A DNA stretch of 64,000 nucleotides from Desulfobacteraceae bacterium (GTDB lineage: Bacteria > Desulfobacterota > Desulfobacteria > Desulfobacterales > UBA5852): assembly GCA_014237395.1 (NCBI GenBank), contig JABZFP010000041.1, forward strand, positions 565,493 to 629,492, in the 5' to 3' direction. Made by a program: the position numbers and the translations under genes. Positions 56,040 to 63,440 of the stretch are shown here, in pieces (positions within the stretch are counted from its first letter, which is position 1; every line of letters starts with the position of its first letter). The notes below the pieces were generated by a model that did not search any database, was not told the DNA's origin, and saw only the letters and a list, made by a program, of their open reading frames with translations.

Positions 56040-57050
56040 ATGAACAAGCGTTCCATCATCAAAAGCACCGCCCGATACCTGCCGGACAACCGTATTACCA
56101 ACGATGATTTAACCGGCCTGATGGACACCACGGACGAATGGATCCGGCAGCGCACCGGGATCGAGTCCCGCTACTGGGTGAAAGAGGGCGACGACACGGG
56201 CACATCGGACCTGGCCCTGGAAGCCGCCCAGATCGCCCTGGCCCGTGCCGGCTGGGAGCCGGCCGAACTGGACCTGATCGTGATGGCCACCATGACCTCG
56301 GACACCTACATCCCCGGCGCAGGCACCCATCTGCAGCACAAATTGGGAGGCGGCTACGTCCCGGCCCTGGACATCCGCCAGCAGTGCACCGGTTTCCTGC
56401 ATGGCCTGGAAGTTTGCGACGCCTACATCCGGAGCGGGATCGCCGGTAAAATCCTGCTCGTCGGGGCCGACTACCAGAGCCGCTTTATGGAGAAGACCAC
56501 CGCGAACCGGGATACGGCCGTTATTTTTGCCGATGGCGCCGGGGCTGTCTGCATCGCAGCGGAAGAGACCGATGAAACGGTCGGCATTCTGGCGTCCGTC
56601 TTTCATGCGGATGGGAAACATGCCGATGCCCTGCGGGTGGGGATTCCGGCCCGCAAAAGCGGCTATGCCATGGATCCCGAAGTGTTGGCCAACAACGAGT
56701 ATTTTCCCTTCATGGACGGCCGCACCGTTTTCAAGATGGCCGTCACCCGTTTGCCGGAAGTCGCGCGGGAGCTGTTGGCTAAAGCCGGCGTGCAACTGGC
56801 GGACATCGACCTGGTCATCCCCCACCAGGCCAACCTGCGGATCAACGAGGCCCTCCGGGACCGCCTGCAACTCCCCGATGAAAAAATCTACAACAACATC
56901 CAGGAATACGGCAACACCACCAGCGCCACGATCCCCATCGCACTGGATGAAGTGATGGAAAAGGGCATACTGAAGTCCGGAGACCATGTCCTGTTCATCG
57001 GCCTGGGGGCCGGGTTGACGTGGGGTGGCGTGATTTATCGGCTGCCGTGA
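56040..57050 (+). CDS. 3-oxoacyl-ACP synthase III-like (FabH family)
   Basis: 336 residues of thiolase-fold KAS III. Catalytic triad positions look intact: Cys in DIRQQCTGFLHG, His in IPHQANLRINEAL, Asn in EYGNTTSATIPIAL. The N-terminal segment DLTGLMDTTDEWIRQRTGIESR is the typical substrate-binding region. It may start fatty acid synthesis or act on a specialised acyl chain; no fab cluster surrounds it, so it is probably a secondary copy. No SD was clearly seen beyond GGGGAG at 56029. Confidence 0.92.
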   Translation: MNKRSIIKSTARYLPDNRITNDDLTGLMDTTDEWIRQRTGIESRYWVKEGDDTGTSDLALEAAQIALARAGWEPAELDLIVMATMTSDTYIPGAGTHLQHKLGGGYVPALDIRQQCTGFLHGLEVCDAYIRSGIAGKILLVGADYQSRFMEKTTANRDTAVIFADGAGAVCIAAEETDETVGILASVFHADGKHADALRVGIPARKSGYAMDPEVLANNEYFPFMDGRTVFKMAVTRLPEVARELLAKAGVQLADIDLVIPHQANLRINEALRDRLQLPDEKIYNNIQEYGNTTSATIPIALDEVMEKGILKSGDHVLFIGLGAGLTWGGVIYRLP

Positions 57051-57204
57051 GGATGGCTGATTTTGAGGTGGTTTTTCTCCTGTTCAGGGGGAAGAGGATT
57101 CAAGGATTCCAGTGGCCAAAGGTCGGATTCTAATACCATTGTATAGCCGTCGTCCCCGTGCCAAAATACGCTCATTTCTGAATTGGAAACGATCTTAATC
57201 GGGC

Positions 57205-57227
57205 ATTCTCCGGACGCGATCCGGAAT
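57205..57227. repeat. Second copy of the CCGGA-type palindrome
   Basis: ATTCTCCGGACGCGATCCGGAAT-like element (positions 57205-57227), related to the one at 55799-55819. Together they flank the FabH-like gene. Confidence 0.6.
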
Positions 57228-57620
57228 CCAGTACGCTTTTCCACCATTCAAGAGGTGATCAGGAAACCGAATTCCCCGCTTTAGCGCTTTCCGACAGACC
57301 CCGCTTTTCCCCAAAATTTCAGTGTCCCGCAGAGGAACCGTCCTCCCTGGCAAGTCCTTGTCATCATGTAAAAAACCTGATAAGCGTTTTGAGCATAAAC
57401 CCCTTCGCCGGTCTCCCCGTCTTACCCGTGCAATACGGGAAAATGTGGTGCAGGTTTAACGATTCAATTATGGACCGCGGCATGCAATGGTTTCGCTGTC
57501 GTCAAAGTTGCTGCCCTTTGCTGGTCCTTGAAACCGCCCAAACACATCGCTAATGGCAATCGCCTGCAGCGTTTGACGCGAACTCTGAAGGGCATCCCTA
57601 CTGTGACCCGGCATTCCGCA

Positions 57621-57674
57621 ACCCAACAACAGGGCCGCTTTGCACAAAAATCAGGGCACAGTGCACCGTTAAGC
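57621..57674. other. Candidate attC-like remnant upstream of intI
   Basis: ACCCAAC at 57621-57627 and GTTAAGC at 57668-57674 fit the R'' and R' core-site consensus in the correct order and distance (54 bp). The arms pair poorly, so this is a weak candidate: decayed cassette end, attI-like site, or chance. Confidence 0.25.
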
Positions 57675-57759
57675 GTGCCAATGGCTAATTCAAGATGTAA
57701 TAACCCTCTGAAATTACTGTCTCGATTTGCTGGTATGGTTTTTGCGGATTGCCAGGGGC

Positions 57760-58989
57760 ATGCAGAATTTCAAATCCTATCTCCTGGCAATGCACATCGC
57801 CGGTCCCAAAGCGGTGGATTTCTATCTTCATTGGGTGACCCGGTTTTATCGTTTTCTTAACAAACAACCAGAGGACACCATCACCCAACAGGAAATGGAC
57901 TCCTATCTGAAGCATCTGTCCAAAAGACGGGAATCCTGGCAGGTCGATCAGGCGGCCAAGGCGATAAGCCTTTACCAGTTTTTTAATAACCGTAAAGAAG
58001 TCGGCAATGGCTGCAAAACAATCGACAGCCGGGATCAATGGAAAATAGCCGCAGACGATATGCACAAAATGCTGCGTCTCATGCACCGCTCCTATCATAC
58101 AGAGCGGGCCTATTTGAGCTGGCTCAGGCGGTTTTACCGCTTTGCCGGCGGAAGACCGCCCGCCACTCTGGAAAGCGAGGACGTGAAGGATTTCCTGACC
58201 TATCTTGCCGTGGAGCAGAACGTATCGGCTTCAAGTCAAAACCAGGCCTTCAATGCCATCCTGTTCCTGTTTCGGCATGTTCTGGATAAGGACATCGAAC
58301 ACATTGGCGAGGCCGTCAGGGCCAAAAGAAAACAACGCCTGCCGGTTGTCCTGACGCGAGCGGAAGTGGACAGGCTTTTCGACCAAATGCGGGGCTTGAA
58401 CCTCTTGATGGCTCGAACGATCTATGGATGCGGGCTGCGTTTGGCCGAATGTGTAAAGCTCCGGGTAAAAGACATCGATATCGAGCGGAAAGCGGTCACC
58501 GTTCGCAGTGGAAAGGGCGACAAAGACAGGGAAACCGTGCTGCCGACAAGTTTGACACCGACGTTGGAGGCGCATCTTGAGGAAGTGCGCCGTCTTTATG
58601 ATGATGATCGCCGGCGAGACGCCACCGGTATCATGACGCCAGGGGCGCTGGAGAAGAAGTATCCGAATGCGGGCAAGGAGTGGCCTTGGTTCTGGGTTTT
58701 TCCATCTCTAAGGGAATCGCGAGAGCCGCGAAGCGGTATATTAAGGCGGCATCACATTTACCCCGGCAATCTGCAAAGGGCGATTAAGGCGGCAGGGAAC
58801 AGGGCCGGCATTCCAAAGCGCATAACCGTGCACACCCTGAGGCACAGTTTTGCTACCCACCTTTTGGAAGCAGGCTACGACATTCGGACCATTCAAGACT
58901 TATTGGGCCACTCGGACCTGCGTACGACAATGATCTATACGCATGTCATCAGCAAAAACAGGCACGGTGTCGTAAGCCCCCTGGATTGA
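57760..58989 (+). CDS. intI: Integron integrase (IntI-type tyrosine recombinase) with duplicated core-binding domain
   Basis: 409 residues from ATG 57760 (TTG 57727 also possible). The C-terminal part is IntI-like: ALEKKYPNAGKEWPWFWVFPS (the IntI-specific additional segment), LRHSFATHLLEAGYDIRTIQDLLGHSDLRTTMIYTHV with the R-H-R...H-Y active-site set, and the ending GVVSPLD. Residues about 95-190 are a normal N-terminal core-binding domain (HRSYHTERAYLSWLRRFYRFAG). Before it, residues 1-85 (AVDFYLHWVTRFYRFLNKQ) look like a second, divergent copy. Integron integrases are usually 320-340 residues, so this enzyme is long. It inserts and excises cassettes at attI and attC. Orientation is the same as the cassettes. 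Confidence 0.93.
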   Translation: MQNFKSYLLAMHIAGPKAVDFYLHWVTRFYRFLNKQPEDTITQQEMDSYLKHLSKRRESWQVDQAAKAISLYQFFNNRKEVGNGCKTIDSRDQWKIAADDMHKMLRLMHRSYHTERAYLSWLRRFYRFAGGRPPATLESEDVKDFLTYLAVEQNVSASSQNQAFNAILFLFRHVLDKDIEHIGEAVRAKRKQRLPVVLTRAEVDRLFDQMRGLNLLMARTIYGCGLRLAECVKLRVKDIDIERKAVTVRSGKGDKDRETVLPTSLTPTLEAHLEEVRRLYDDDRRRDATGIMTPGALEKKYPNAGKEWPWFWVFPSLRESREPRSGILRRHHIYPGNLQRAIKAAGNRAGIPKRITVHTLRHSFATHLLEAGYDIRTIQDLLGHSDLRTTMIYTHVISKNRHGVVSPLD

Positions 58990-59239
58990 ATGTGTTTCAA
59001 GATAACGCTTAGTTGGAATTATCATGCAGCCTGATAATAACGATAATAAGCGCGAAAAGCTGCAATTGATGCACATAAAAATGGGCAGCAAGAATTGGAG
59101 ATCAAGGCTAAGTTGTTGATAGATAGTCAATATATGCTATTCTTATCAGCATTGTGAAATCATAGTTTTATGTGTCTCTTGATACATTTTTCAGTCAAAA
59201 AACAGCAGCATGATAATATAATAGTTCGGTCACAATATA
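58990..59239 (+). promoter_or_regulatory. Region expected to hold attI and the cassette promoter
   Basis: 250 nt between intI and the first cassette gene. Promoter candidates: TTGATA (59116-59121), 16-nt spacer, TATTCT (59138-59143); and GTCAAA (59194-59199), 17-nt spacer, TATAAT (59217-59222), the latter 17 nt before the ATG. attI could not be placed: GTTGGAA at 59012-59018 and GTTTTAT at 59165-59171 are imperfect matches to GTTRRRY. Confidence 0.35.
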
Positions 59240-59881
59240 ATGAATATCGAACAATTTGATCTAATAGTAAATTTTGATTTAGGTGCAATCCTTCAGGGGG
59301 GTGGTGCAATAGGCTTAGCAATTGTTGCTTATATTGCTTTAACGCAATGGAAGAAACAAATAAAATTAGAAAAACAAACAACTCTTTTAGATCAACTAAC
59401 AGATGAATTTCATAATTTCATGGCTGCCACAAGCCCTGCTATAACCTTGATTCATTTAGCAAAAACCTCTTTTGGATGCAATAAACCACAACTTGCAGAG
59501 GATAAAGAGTACGAGAATAGTCATATAATTGAATACATAAATAATAGAGGGGTTGAAACAAGTAATTCTATTCTTGAAAAGTTAATTCCTTTACAAGAGG
59601 CATTGGCCAAAATGCTATCATTGGTTGCCAAAGGGCAATCTTATGATATTAAAGATTACAATCGTGCTATTCATGCAATAAAAACTGTAGAAAGTATTTA
59701 TGGGCAAATGGAAGCATTTGCCTACATAATTAAAGATAGAAACTTAAACTGGAGGCATCCTGAAGTCCAAAAAACTCTCAAACTTGCTGATGAATTAGAT
59801 GTTGAAATACTCAAGAAAAACTTGAGTGATCAAAATGTTGAGTATTTAAGTTTCATAAGTGGAATATACAAAAATATATAA
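59240..59881 (+). CDS. Cassette 1: membrane-anchored hypothetical protein
   Basis: 213 residues with one N-terminal membrane segment (ILQGGGAIGLAIVAYIALTQW, about 17-37), then a charged helical region (KKQIKLEKQTTLLDQLTDEFHNFMAATSP). No motif recognised; it resembles other small single-TM hypothetical proteins found in cassettes and phages. No clear ribosome site; if the TATAAT at 59217 is used the mRNA leader would be about 10 nt. A+T-rich codon use differs from the host genes. Confidence 0.85.
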   Translation: MNIEQFDLIVNFDLGAILQGGGAIGLAIVAYIALTQWKKQIKLEKQTTLLDQLTDEFHNFMAATSPAITLIHLAKTSFGCNKPQLAEDKEYENSHIIEYINNRGVETSNSILEKLIPLQEALAKMLSLVAKGQSYDIKDYNRAIHAIKTVESIYGQMEAFAYIIKDRNLNWRHPEVQKTLKLADELDVEILKKNLSDQNVEYLSFISGIYKNI

Positions 59882-59883
59882 TT

Positions 59884-59967
59884 ACCGAACCAGTCGTTTG
59901 AGATCGCTACGGCTAAGGCCTCCGCTCGGACGCGCATGATTGCGCGCCGCTCAACTAAACGTTATGT
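59884..59967 (+). repeat. attC1
   Basis: About 84 bp from ACCGAAC (one mismatch to RYYYAAC) to GTTATGT (59961-59967). Outer arms CGTTTGAG and CTCAACTAAACG pair with a bulge. Contains a GC-rich inner stem (GCGCATGATTGCGC). Confidence 0.75.
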
Positions 59968-59980
59968 TTTTGGAATAGAC

Positions 59981-60667
59981 ATGAATAAGTGCTGGATTTG
60001 TGAAAAGCAGGGAAACACAGGAGAGCATTTAATCAAAGCCTCCGATTTGAAAACTTTATTTGGTGAAGTTTCTCAGTCATCACCATTATATTTTCATACA
60101 TCTAAAGCGAAAAACATACCGGTAGGAAGTATTAAAAGGTCAAAGCGGTTAAAATCGGATGCGTTAATATGCAATGATTGTAATAGCAGGAAGACACAGC
60201 CTTATGATAGGGCTTGGGAGCAACTATCAATTTATTTACGTAGTAACTGGGATACACACTATCATTCTGGAATGGTTGATTTAACCAAAGTTTTCAGGGG
60301 TAATGTAAGGGAGTCAGTGTTGTATGTTCATTTGTTCTTTGTGAAATTGTTTGGATGCAGAATCATCCAAGATAATGTACCAATTAATATCGCCCCGTTT
60401 CAATATTCGTTACTGCATGCGAAGCCGCATAAAAATATTTATCTTTCTATTGGGCCAAGACCTGGAGAGTTACAAAAGAAATATGCAGGGGTAACTCCTA
60501 TCGAGTCACTAAATATTAATGGCGGCTCCGCCTTTGCTACATGGCTCTACATGGTTGATACAATTTCTGTAAATATCTTATACGTTACGAAATACCGGCA
60601 TCCGAATGTAATGAAAAACACTTTTCATCCCGAAAAGTTCCTTTCAAAGATAAAAATAAAGAAATAA
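59981..60667 (+). CDS. Cassette 2: HNH-like nuclease-type protein
   Basis: 228 residues from ATG 59981. The frame is open from 59936, but that part lies within attC1. MNKCWICEKQGNTGEHLIKA then CNDCNSRKTQPYDRAWEQL give C-x2-C, a Glu-His pair, and C-x2-C-N, the layout of small zinc HNH domains. The rest (about 90-228) has no recognised motif. It may nick or bind DNA/RNA; defence or selfish roles are possible but unproven. No strong ribosome site. Confidence 0.7.
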   Translation: MNKCWICEKQGNTGEHLIKASDLKTLFGEVSQSSPLYFHTSKAKNIPVGSIKRSKRLKSDALICNDCNSRKTQPYDRAWEQLSIYLRSNWDTHYHSGMVDLTKVFRGNVRESVLYVHLFFVKLFGCRIIQDNVPINIAPFQYSLLHAKPHKNIYLSIGPRPGELQKKYAGVTPIESLNINGGSAFATWLYMVDTISVNILYVTKYRHPNVMKNTFHPEKFLSKIKIKK

Positions 60668-60670
60668 GAA

Positions 60671-60801
60671 CATAACCAGCGCTTTCACAGCCGACCGGGC
60701 TATCCAGCGGCGACATACAAGCGCTGTTGGTAGGCGAAATAGCCGGTAGTTTAATAATTCATTGCTTCCTTGAGCCCGGCGGGTGAAGCGCAACGTTGTG
60801 C
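60671..60801 (+). repeat. attC2 (long, VCR-like size)
   Basis: About 131 bp from CATAACC to GTTGTGC (60795-60801). Arm AGCGCTTTCAC near the start pairs with GTGAAGCGC just before the R' core. R' reads GTTGTGC, one of the less common forms. Confidence 0.8.
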
Positions 60802-60813
60802 ATAGAAATAATC

Positions 60814-61317
60814 ATGCAATGGAGCAAACTTAAAAAGAATATAGAATCTTATTTCGCTGACACTGTGAAAGGAAGGGTCGGTCTGCATTCCACAAGATAC
60901 CGAACTATGCATGATCATGATGGCCGTGCTTGGATAACTTTGGACAAAAAAGAAATTACCAATATGGTCCATATCTGGAAATGGCTAGAATTACATAAAA
61001 AGGAAATCAATGAGTTAAAACTTCAATACAAAAATGCTCCAGACTATGATGAAGGTCGTTTTAGAAAAATGGCAGAAGAAGAACTAGAAAACAAAGGAAT
61101 TTTCATGCAGAGTCATCTGGGTGGAGCCATGCATGAATATCAAAATCTATCCATTAAGGATATTTTATCTTCAAAAAACCACGTAATCAGAGCAATTTGT
61201 ATGCTTGACCGTAGAACTGGTAAAAGAACCTTAAAAGAAATAGATATCTCAAATGAACATCCTTTGGTGTGCACTACATATATTTTTAGGTGCGAAGCCG
61301 AGGGAATAATAAAATAA
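60814..61317 (+). CDS. Cassette 3: SF0329-family-like protein
   Basis: 167 residues from ATG 60814 (MQWSKLKKNIESYFADTVKGRVGLHSTRYR). The opening, then DGRAWITLDKKEITNM, matches the SF0329 family of small proteins of unknown function, from recollection. It carries no membrane or metal motifs; the C-terminus (HPLVCTTYIFRCEAEGIIK) has two Cys. The family is known from integrons, prophages and plasmids. Function unknown. Confidence 0.7.
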   Translation: MQWSKLKKNIESYFADTVKGRVGLHSTRYRTMHDHDGRAWITLDKKEITNMVHIWKWLELHKKEINELKLQYKNAPDYDEGRFRKMAEEELENKGIFMQSHLGGAMHEYQNLSIKDILSSKNHVIRAICMLDRRTGKRTLKEIDISNEHPLVCTTYIFRCEAEGIIK

Positions 61318-61319
61318 AA

Positions 61320-61376
61320 GCACAACCAAACATTCCACCGGACTCGCTAAGCTCGCCGGTGAATTTAACGTTATGT
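61320..61376 (+). repeat. attC3 (short)
   Basis: 57 bp from ACACAACC-type R'' (61321-61327) to GTTATGT (61370-61376). Arm CATTCCACCGG pairs with CCGGTGAAT with one bulge. Confidence 0.85.
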
Positions 61377-61380
61377 TTCA

Positions 61381-61713
61381 ATGAAATATATATCCAACAT
61401 ATTTTTTGCCGTAGCCTTCATTTCTTGTGGATACATATTTTTTACCACGGGGTGGTGGTCAACATATGAGGTTCCGGTTCCCAAAATAGGCGGCATACTA
61501 CTTATTCTGGCAGGAATATTTGTGCTTGTTAACACAATAAGAAATAGGAAATTGAAGTCTGTTAATGACTATTTAATCTGCCATGATTGCCTGAAAGTTT
61601 ACCTTCGCACTGAAATCGAAAGCAATAAATGCATAAAATGTAACATCGTTCTGGAAGAGCTTGATGGCTTTTATGATAGGAATCCAGACTTAAGGGCAAG
61701 CAGAAAAACATAA
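61381..61713 (+). CDS. Cassette 4: small two-helix membrane protein with zinc ribbon
   Basis: 110 residues. Two membrane helices (ISNIFFAVAFISCGYIFFTTGWW and IGGILLILAGIFVLVNTI) are followed by a C-terminal CHDCLKVYLRTEIESNKCIKC zinc-ribbon-like region. ATG 61381 is only 5 nt past the attC3 core, leaving no room for a ribosome site within the cassette; translation may depend on the upstream cassette or be leaderless. Function unknown. Confidence 0.75.
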   Translation: MKYISNIFFAVAFISCGYIFFTTGWWSTYEVPVPKIGGILLILAGIFVLVNTIRNRKLKSVNDYLICHDCLKVYLRTEIESNKCIKCNIVLEELDGFYDRNPDLRASRKT

Positions 61714-61775
61714 CAACTGGCTGTATAGGATTCGGGCCACTTCGCGGCCCTCACCCTTAAGCCAGGGCGTTATAC
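61708..61775 (+). repeat. attC4
   Basis: 68 bp from ACATAAC to GTTATAC (61769-61775). ACTGGCT pairs with AGCCAGGG-type arm. It closely resembles attC8 (63822-63889), sharing the CTGGCTGTA and GGATTCGG-type stem. Confidence 0.88.
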
Positions 61776-61785
61776 CTATACAATT

Positions 61786-62112
61786 ATGAAAAAAAGAATA
61801 TCAAAAAAGAAACACAAATTTTGGCTGGAACTTGATGTTGTTGATCTTAGTCAGAATTCCTATTGGAGAAAAAAACTATTTGATGCTGAAGAAAATGAAC
61901 CATTTGACATTGATAAAAATAACATAGATCATTTGCCAAATAATCTCATAAAGGAAATATTGGAATATGATTTAAAATATCAAGTGGCAAAAGTTCCAAG
62001 TGATGAAACAGAATCATGGCTTTCAGAAGGTGGTTTAGTTATCTTTAAATTTTGGGTAAAAGATTTTCCAAGTGTAAAAATATATTCAGGTAATAACCCA
62101 GACATCATTTAA
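61786..62112 (+). CDS. Cassette 5: hypothetical protein
   Basis: 108 residues, starting MKKRISKKKHKFWLELDVVDL. Highly charged, A+T-rich codons, acidic middle region (DAEENEPFDIDKNNIDHLP). No motif recognised. ATG 61786 is 10 nt past the attC4 core and lacks a ribosome site. Function unknown. Confidence 0.75.
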   Translation: MKKRISKKKHKFWLELDVVDLSQNSYWRKKLFDAEENEPFDIDKNNIDHLPNNLIKEILEYDLKYQVAKVPSDETESWLSEGGLVIFKFWVKDFPSVKIYSGNNPDII

Positions 62113-62116
62113 ACTG

Positions 62117-62244
62117 GTATAACATCACAATTAAGTGCGACTGGCTACCATCTTGCCGGGCGGAGTTCTTAGGCTTCGGAACATTTCTACTTGCATGACA
62201 TTGGTAGCCATAAACACGCCAGCCCCTTATTGTGGGCGTTATAC
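62117..62244 (+). repeat. attC5 (long)
   Basis: 128 bp from GTATAAC to GTTATAC (62238-62244). The outer arms ATCACAATTAAG...GACTGGC and GCCAGCCCCTTATTGTGG pair over a long stretch. The inner part holds a stem of the type CTGGCTACCA/TGGTAGCC. Confidence 0.88.
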
Positions 62245-62261
62245 GTAAAAACGATTACCCA

Positions 62262-62744
62262 ATGATGGTGGAGTTTCTCCCAAAAGAATTTGAGGTGCCA
62301 AAGGTACTTGAAGTCGAAGAATTTAGGCTTGAAGTGCTCAGGCCTGATGTTGCCGAGATCGACTATGATGCGGTAATGTCGAGCAAGCAAAGGTTGAGAC
62401 AGGTCTTTTCTTCAGCTACGGAATGGCCTCGAGACGATATGACACTCGCAGAAAATAGGGATGATTTAAAAAGACATCAAACCAAATTTGAGTCACGTAA
62501 AGCATTCGCATATACCGTGTTATCAAGAGATAGAACTAGATGTCTTGGCTGCGTTTATATCGATCCTTGCAGGCTTGAGATGTTTGATTGGGAGGTGTAC
62601 CTTTGGCTTAGAGACGATTGCGCTGAACTTGATGCTAAGCTTTACAAAATAATGAAAGATTGGGTCTCAGAGTGTTGGCCCTTCGGTAGCATAATTTTTC
62701 CCGGTAGAGAGGTTTCCTGGAGTAAATGGGAGTCATATCAATAG
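62262..62744 (+). CDS. Cassette 6: GNAT-family N-acetyltransferase
   Basis: 160 residues from ATG 62262 (MMVEFLPKEFEVPKVLEVEEFRLEVLRPDV). Family-typical segments: TEWPRDDMTLAENRDDLKRHQTKFESRKAFAYTVLSRD and RCLGCVYIDPC, with the C-terminal WPFGSIIFPGREVSW. The acetyl-CoA pyrophosphate loop is atypical. It probably acetylates a small molecule or amino group; it is not a known aminoglycoside class. Start at 62232 falls in attC5 and is rejected. Confidence 0.85.
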   Translation: MMVEFLPKEFEVPKVLEVEEFRLEVLRPDVAEIDYDAVMSSKQRLRQVFSSATEWPRDDMTLAENRDDLKRHQTKFESRKAFAYTVLSRDRTRCLGCVYIDPCRLEMFDWEVYLWLRDDCAELDAKLYKIMKDWVSECWPFGSIIFPGREVSWSKWESYQ

Positions 62745-62745
62745 C

Positions 62746-62847
62746 GTATAACAAAGCGTTCAATTTGACCTCCACTGCAGCGCTTTATTTGTGGTCAATA
62801 CCACAAATAAAGCGCCTCCGTTCCGGCAAATTAACACGGCGTTATGC
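62746..62847 (+). repeat. attC6 with a perfect 16-bp inner hairpin
   Basis: 102 bp from GTATAAC to GTTATGC (62841-62847). The outer arms are TTCAATTTG and CAAATTAA. Inside, 62780-62815 is a perfect palindrome GCGCTTTATTTGTGGT / ACCACAAATAAAGCGC with a 4-nt CAAT loop, far longer than is usual. Confidence 0.88.
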
Positions 62848-62861
62848 ATACAAGAATTTAA

Positions 62862-63368
62862 ATGAAGAATGTTGAAATACAGCTTAAATGCGATTCTGAA
62901 TCTGCATTGCGCATTATCAAGGATCAAACAGATCCGCCTTCGGGTATACGCATTCTCAGAATAATGAAAGATCCTTGGTTTTGGGGAAAGATCGAAAACA
63001 ATAAGATCAAAATTTGGCCCAAAGGGCCAAATAAGGATATCTCAGCTGCTTATATTACAGGGCAAATAGATGAAGATGAAGATGGATCAATTTTAACCGG
63101 AAAGATCGTGAATGATCCAATTTTCAGAATCCCCGCATGGCTACTATCTATAACAGCTTTGATTGGATTCCCTGCATTTGGTTACTTTATGTATTCCATG
63201 GTATCTTTGGGTGATAATTTCGTTTCCTCATTTCTGATCACCATTGTTTCAATCGGAATCGTTGTAATTGGTATCCTTCAAAGGACCTCTGAGGGCCAGG
63301 AAGAAGATCTTGAGAAGTTTCTCCGAAATGCATTTGGACAGATTGCAGAATCAATAAAAATTGCATAA
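62862..63368 (+). CDS. Cassette 7: two-helix membrane protein
   Basis: 168 residues. An N-terminal soluble part (MKNVEIQLKCDSESALRIIKDQ) precedes two helices (IPAWLLSITALIGFPAFGYFMYSMV and FVSSFLITIVSIGIVVIGILQ) and an acidic C-terminal helix (EGQEEDLEKFLRNAFGQIAESI). No motif recognised. Confidence 0.75.
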   Translation: MKNVEIQLKCDSESALRIIKDQTDPPSGIRILRIMKDPWFWGKIENNKIKIWPKGPNKDISAAYITGQIDEDEDGSILTGKIVNDPIFRIPAWLLSITALIGFPAFGYFMYSMVSLGDNFVSSFLITIVSIGIVVIGILQRTSEGQEEDLEKFLRNAFGQIAESIKIA

Positions 63369-63425
63369 CAACCTGCTGTTTTGGACGCGCAACAAAACGC
63401 GCGCCCCAAAGCAGGGGCGTTAACT
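63363..63425 (+). repeat. attC7 (short)
   Basis: 63 bp from GCATAAC to GTTAACT (63419-63425). ACCTGCTGTTTTGG pairs with CCAAAGCAGGGG. Inner stem with GCGCGCC. Overlaps the end of cassette 7. Confidence 0.88.
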
Positions 63426-63440
63426 GCATCTGCTCTGCAA

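Larger units (their letters stand above)
57051..57759. other. Non-coding region upstream of the integron integrase
   Basis: About 700 nt without a credible gene. It contains the second palindrome (57205-57227) and, at 57621-57674, a possible attC-like remnant: ACCCAAC (matches RYYYAAC) 41 nt before GTTAAGC (matches GTTRRRY). The short frames at 57528-57860 and 57035-57247 look like chance. Confidence 0.5.

Noticed and set aside
57600..57759. LexA-type (SOS) box upstream of intI
   Set aside because: SOS control is known for some integrases, but no CTGT-N8-ACAG-like palindrome was seen; the CTGT at 57718 has no matching half.
57528..57860. 110-residue frame upstream of intI
   Set aside because: Overlaps intI and has no motif or ribosome site; proposed attC-like remnant lies inside it.
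59012..59018. GTTGGAA as attI core
   Set aside because: Ends in A rather than Y and lacks companion sites; kept only as a low-confidence candidate in the intI-cassette gap.
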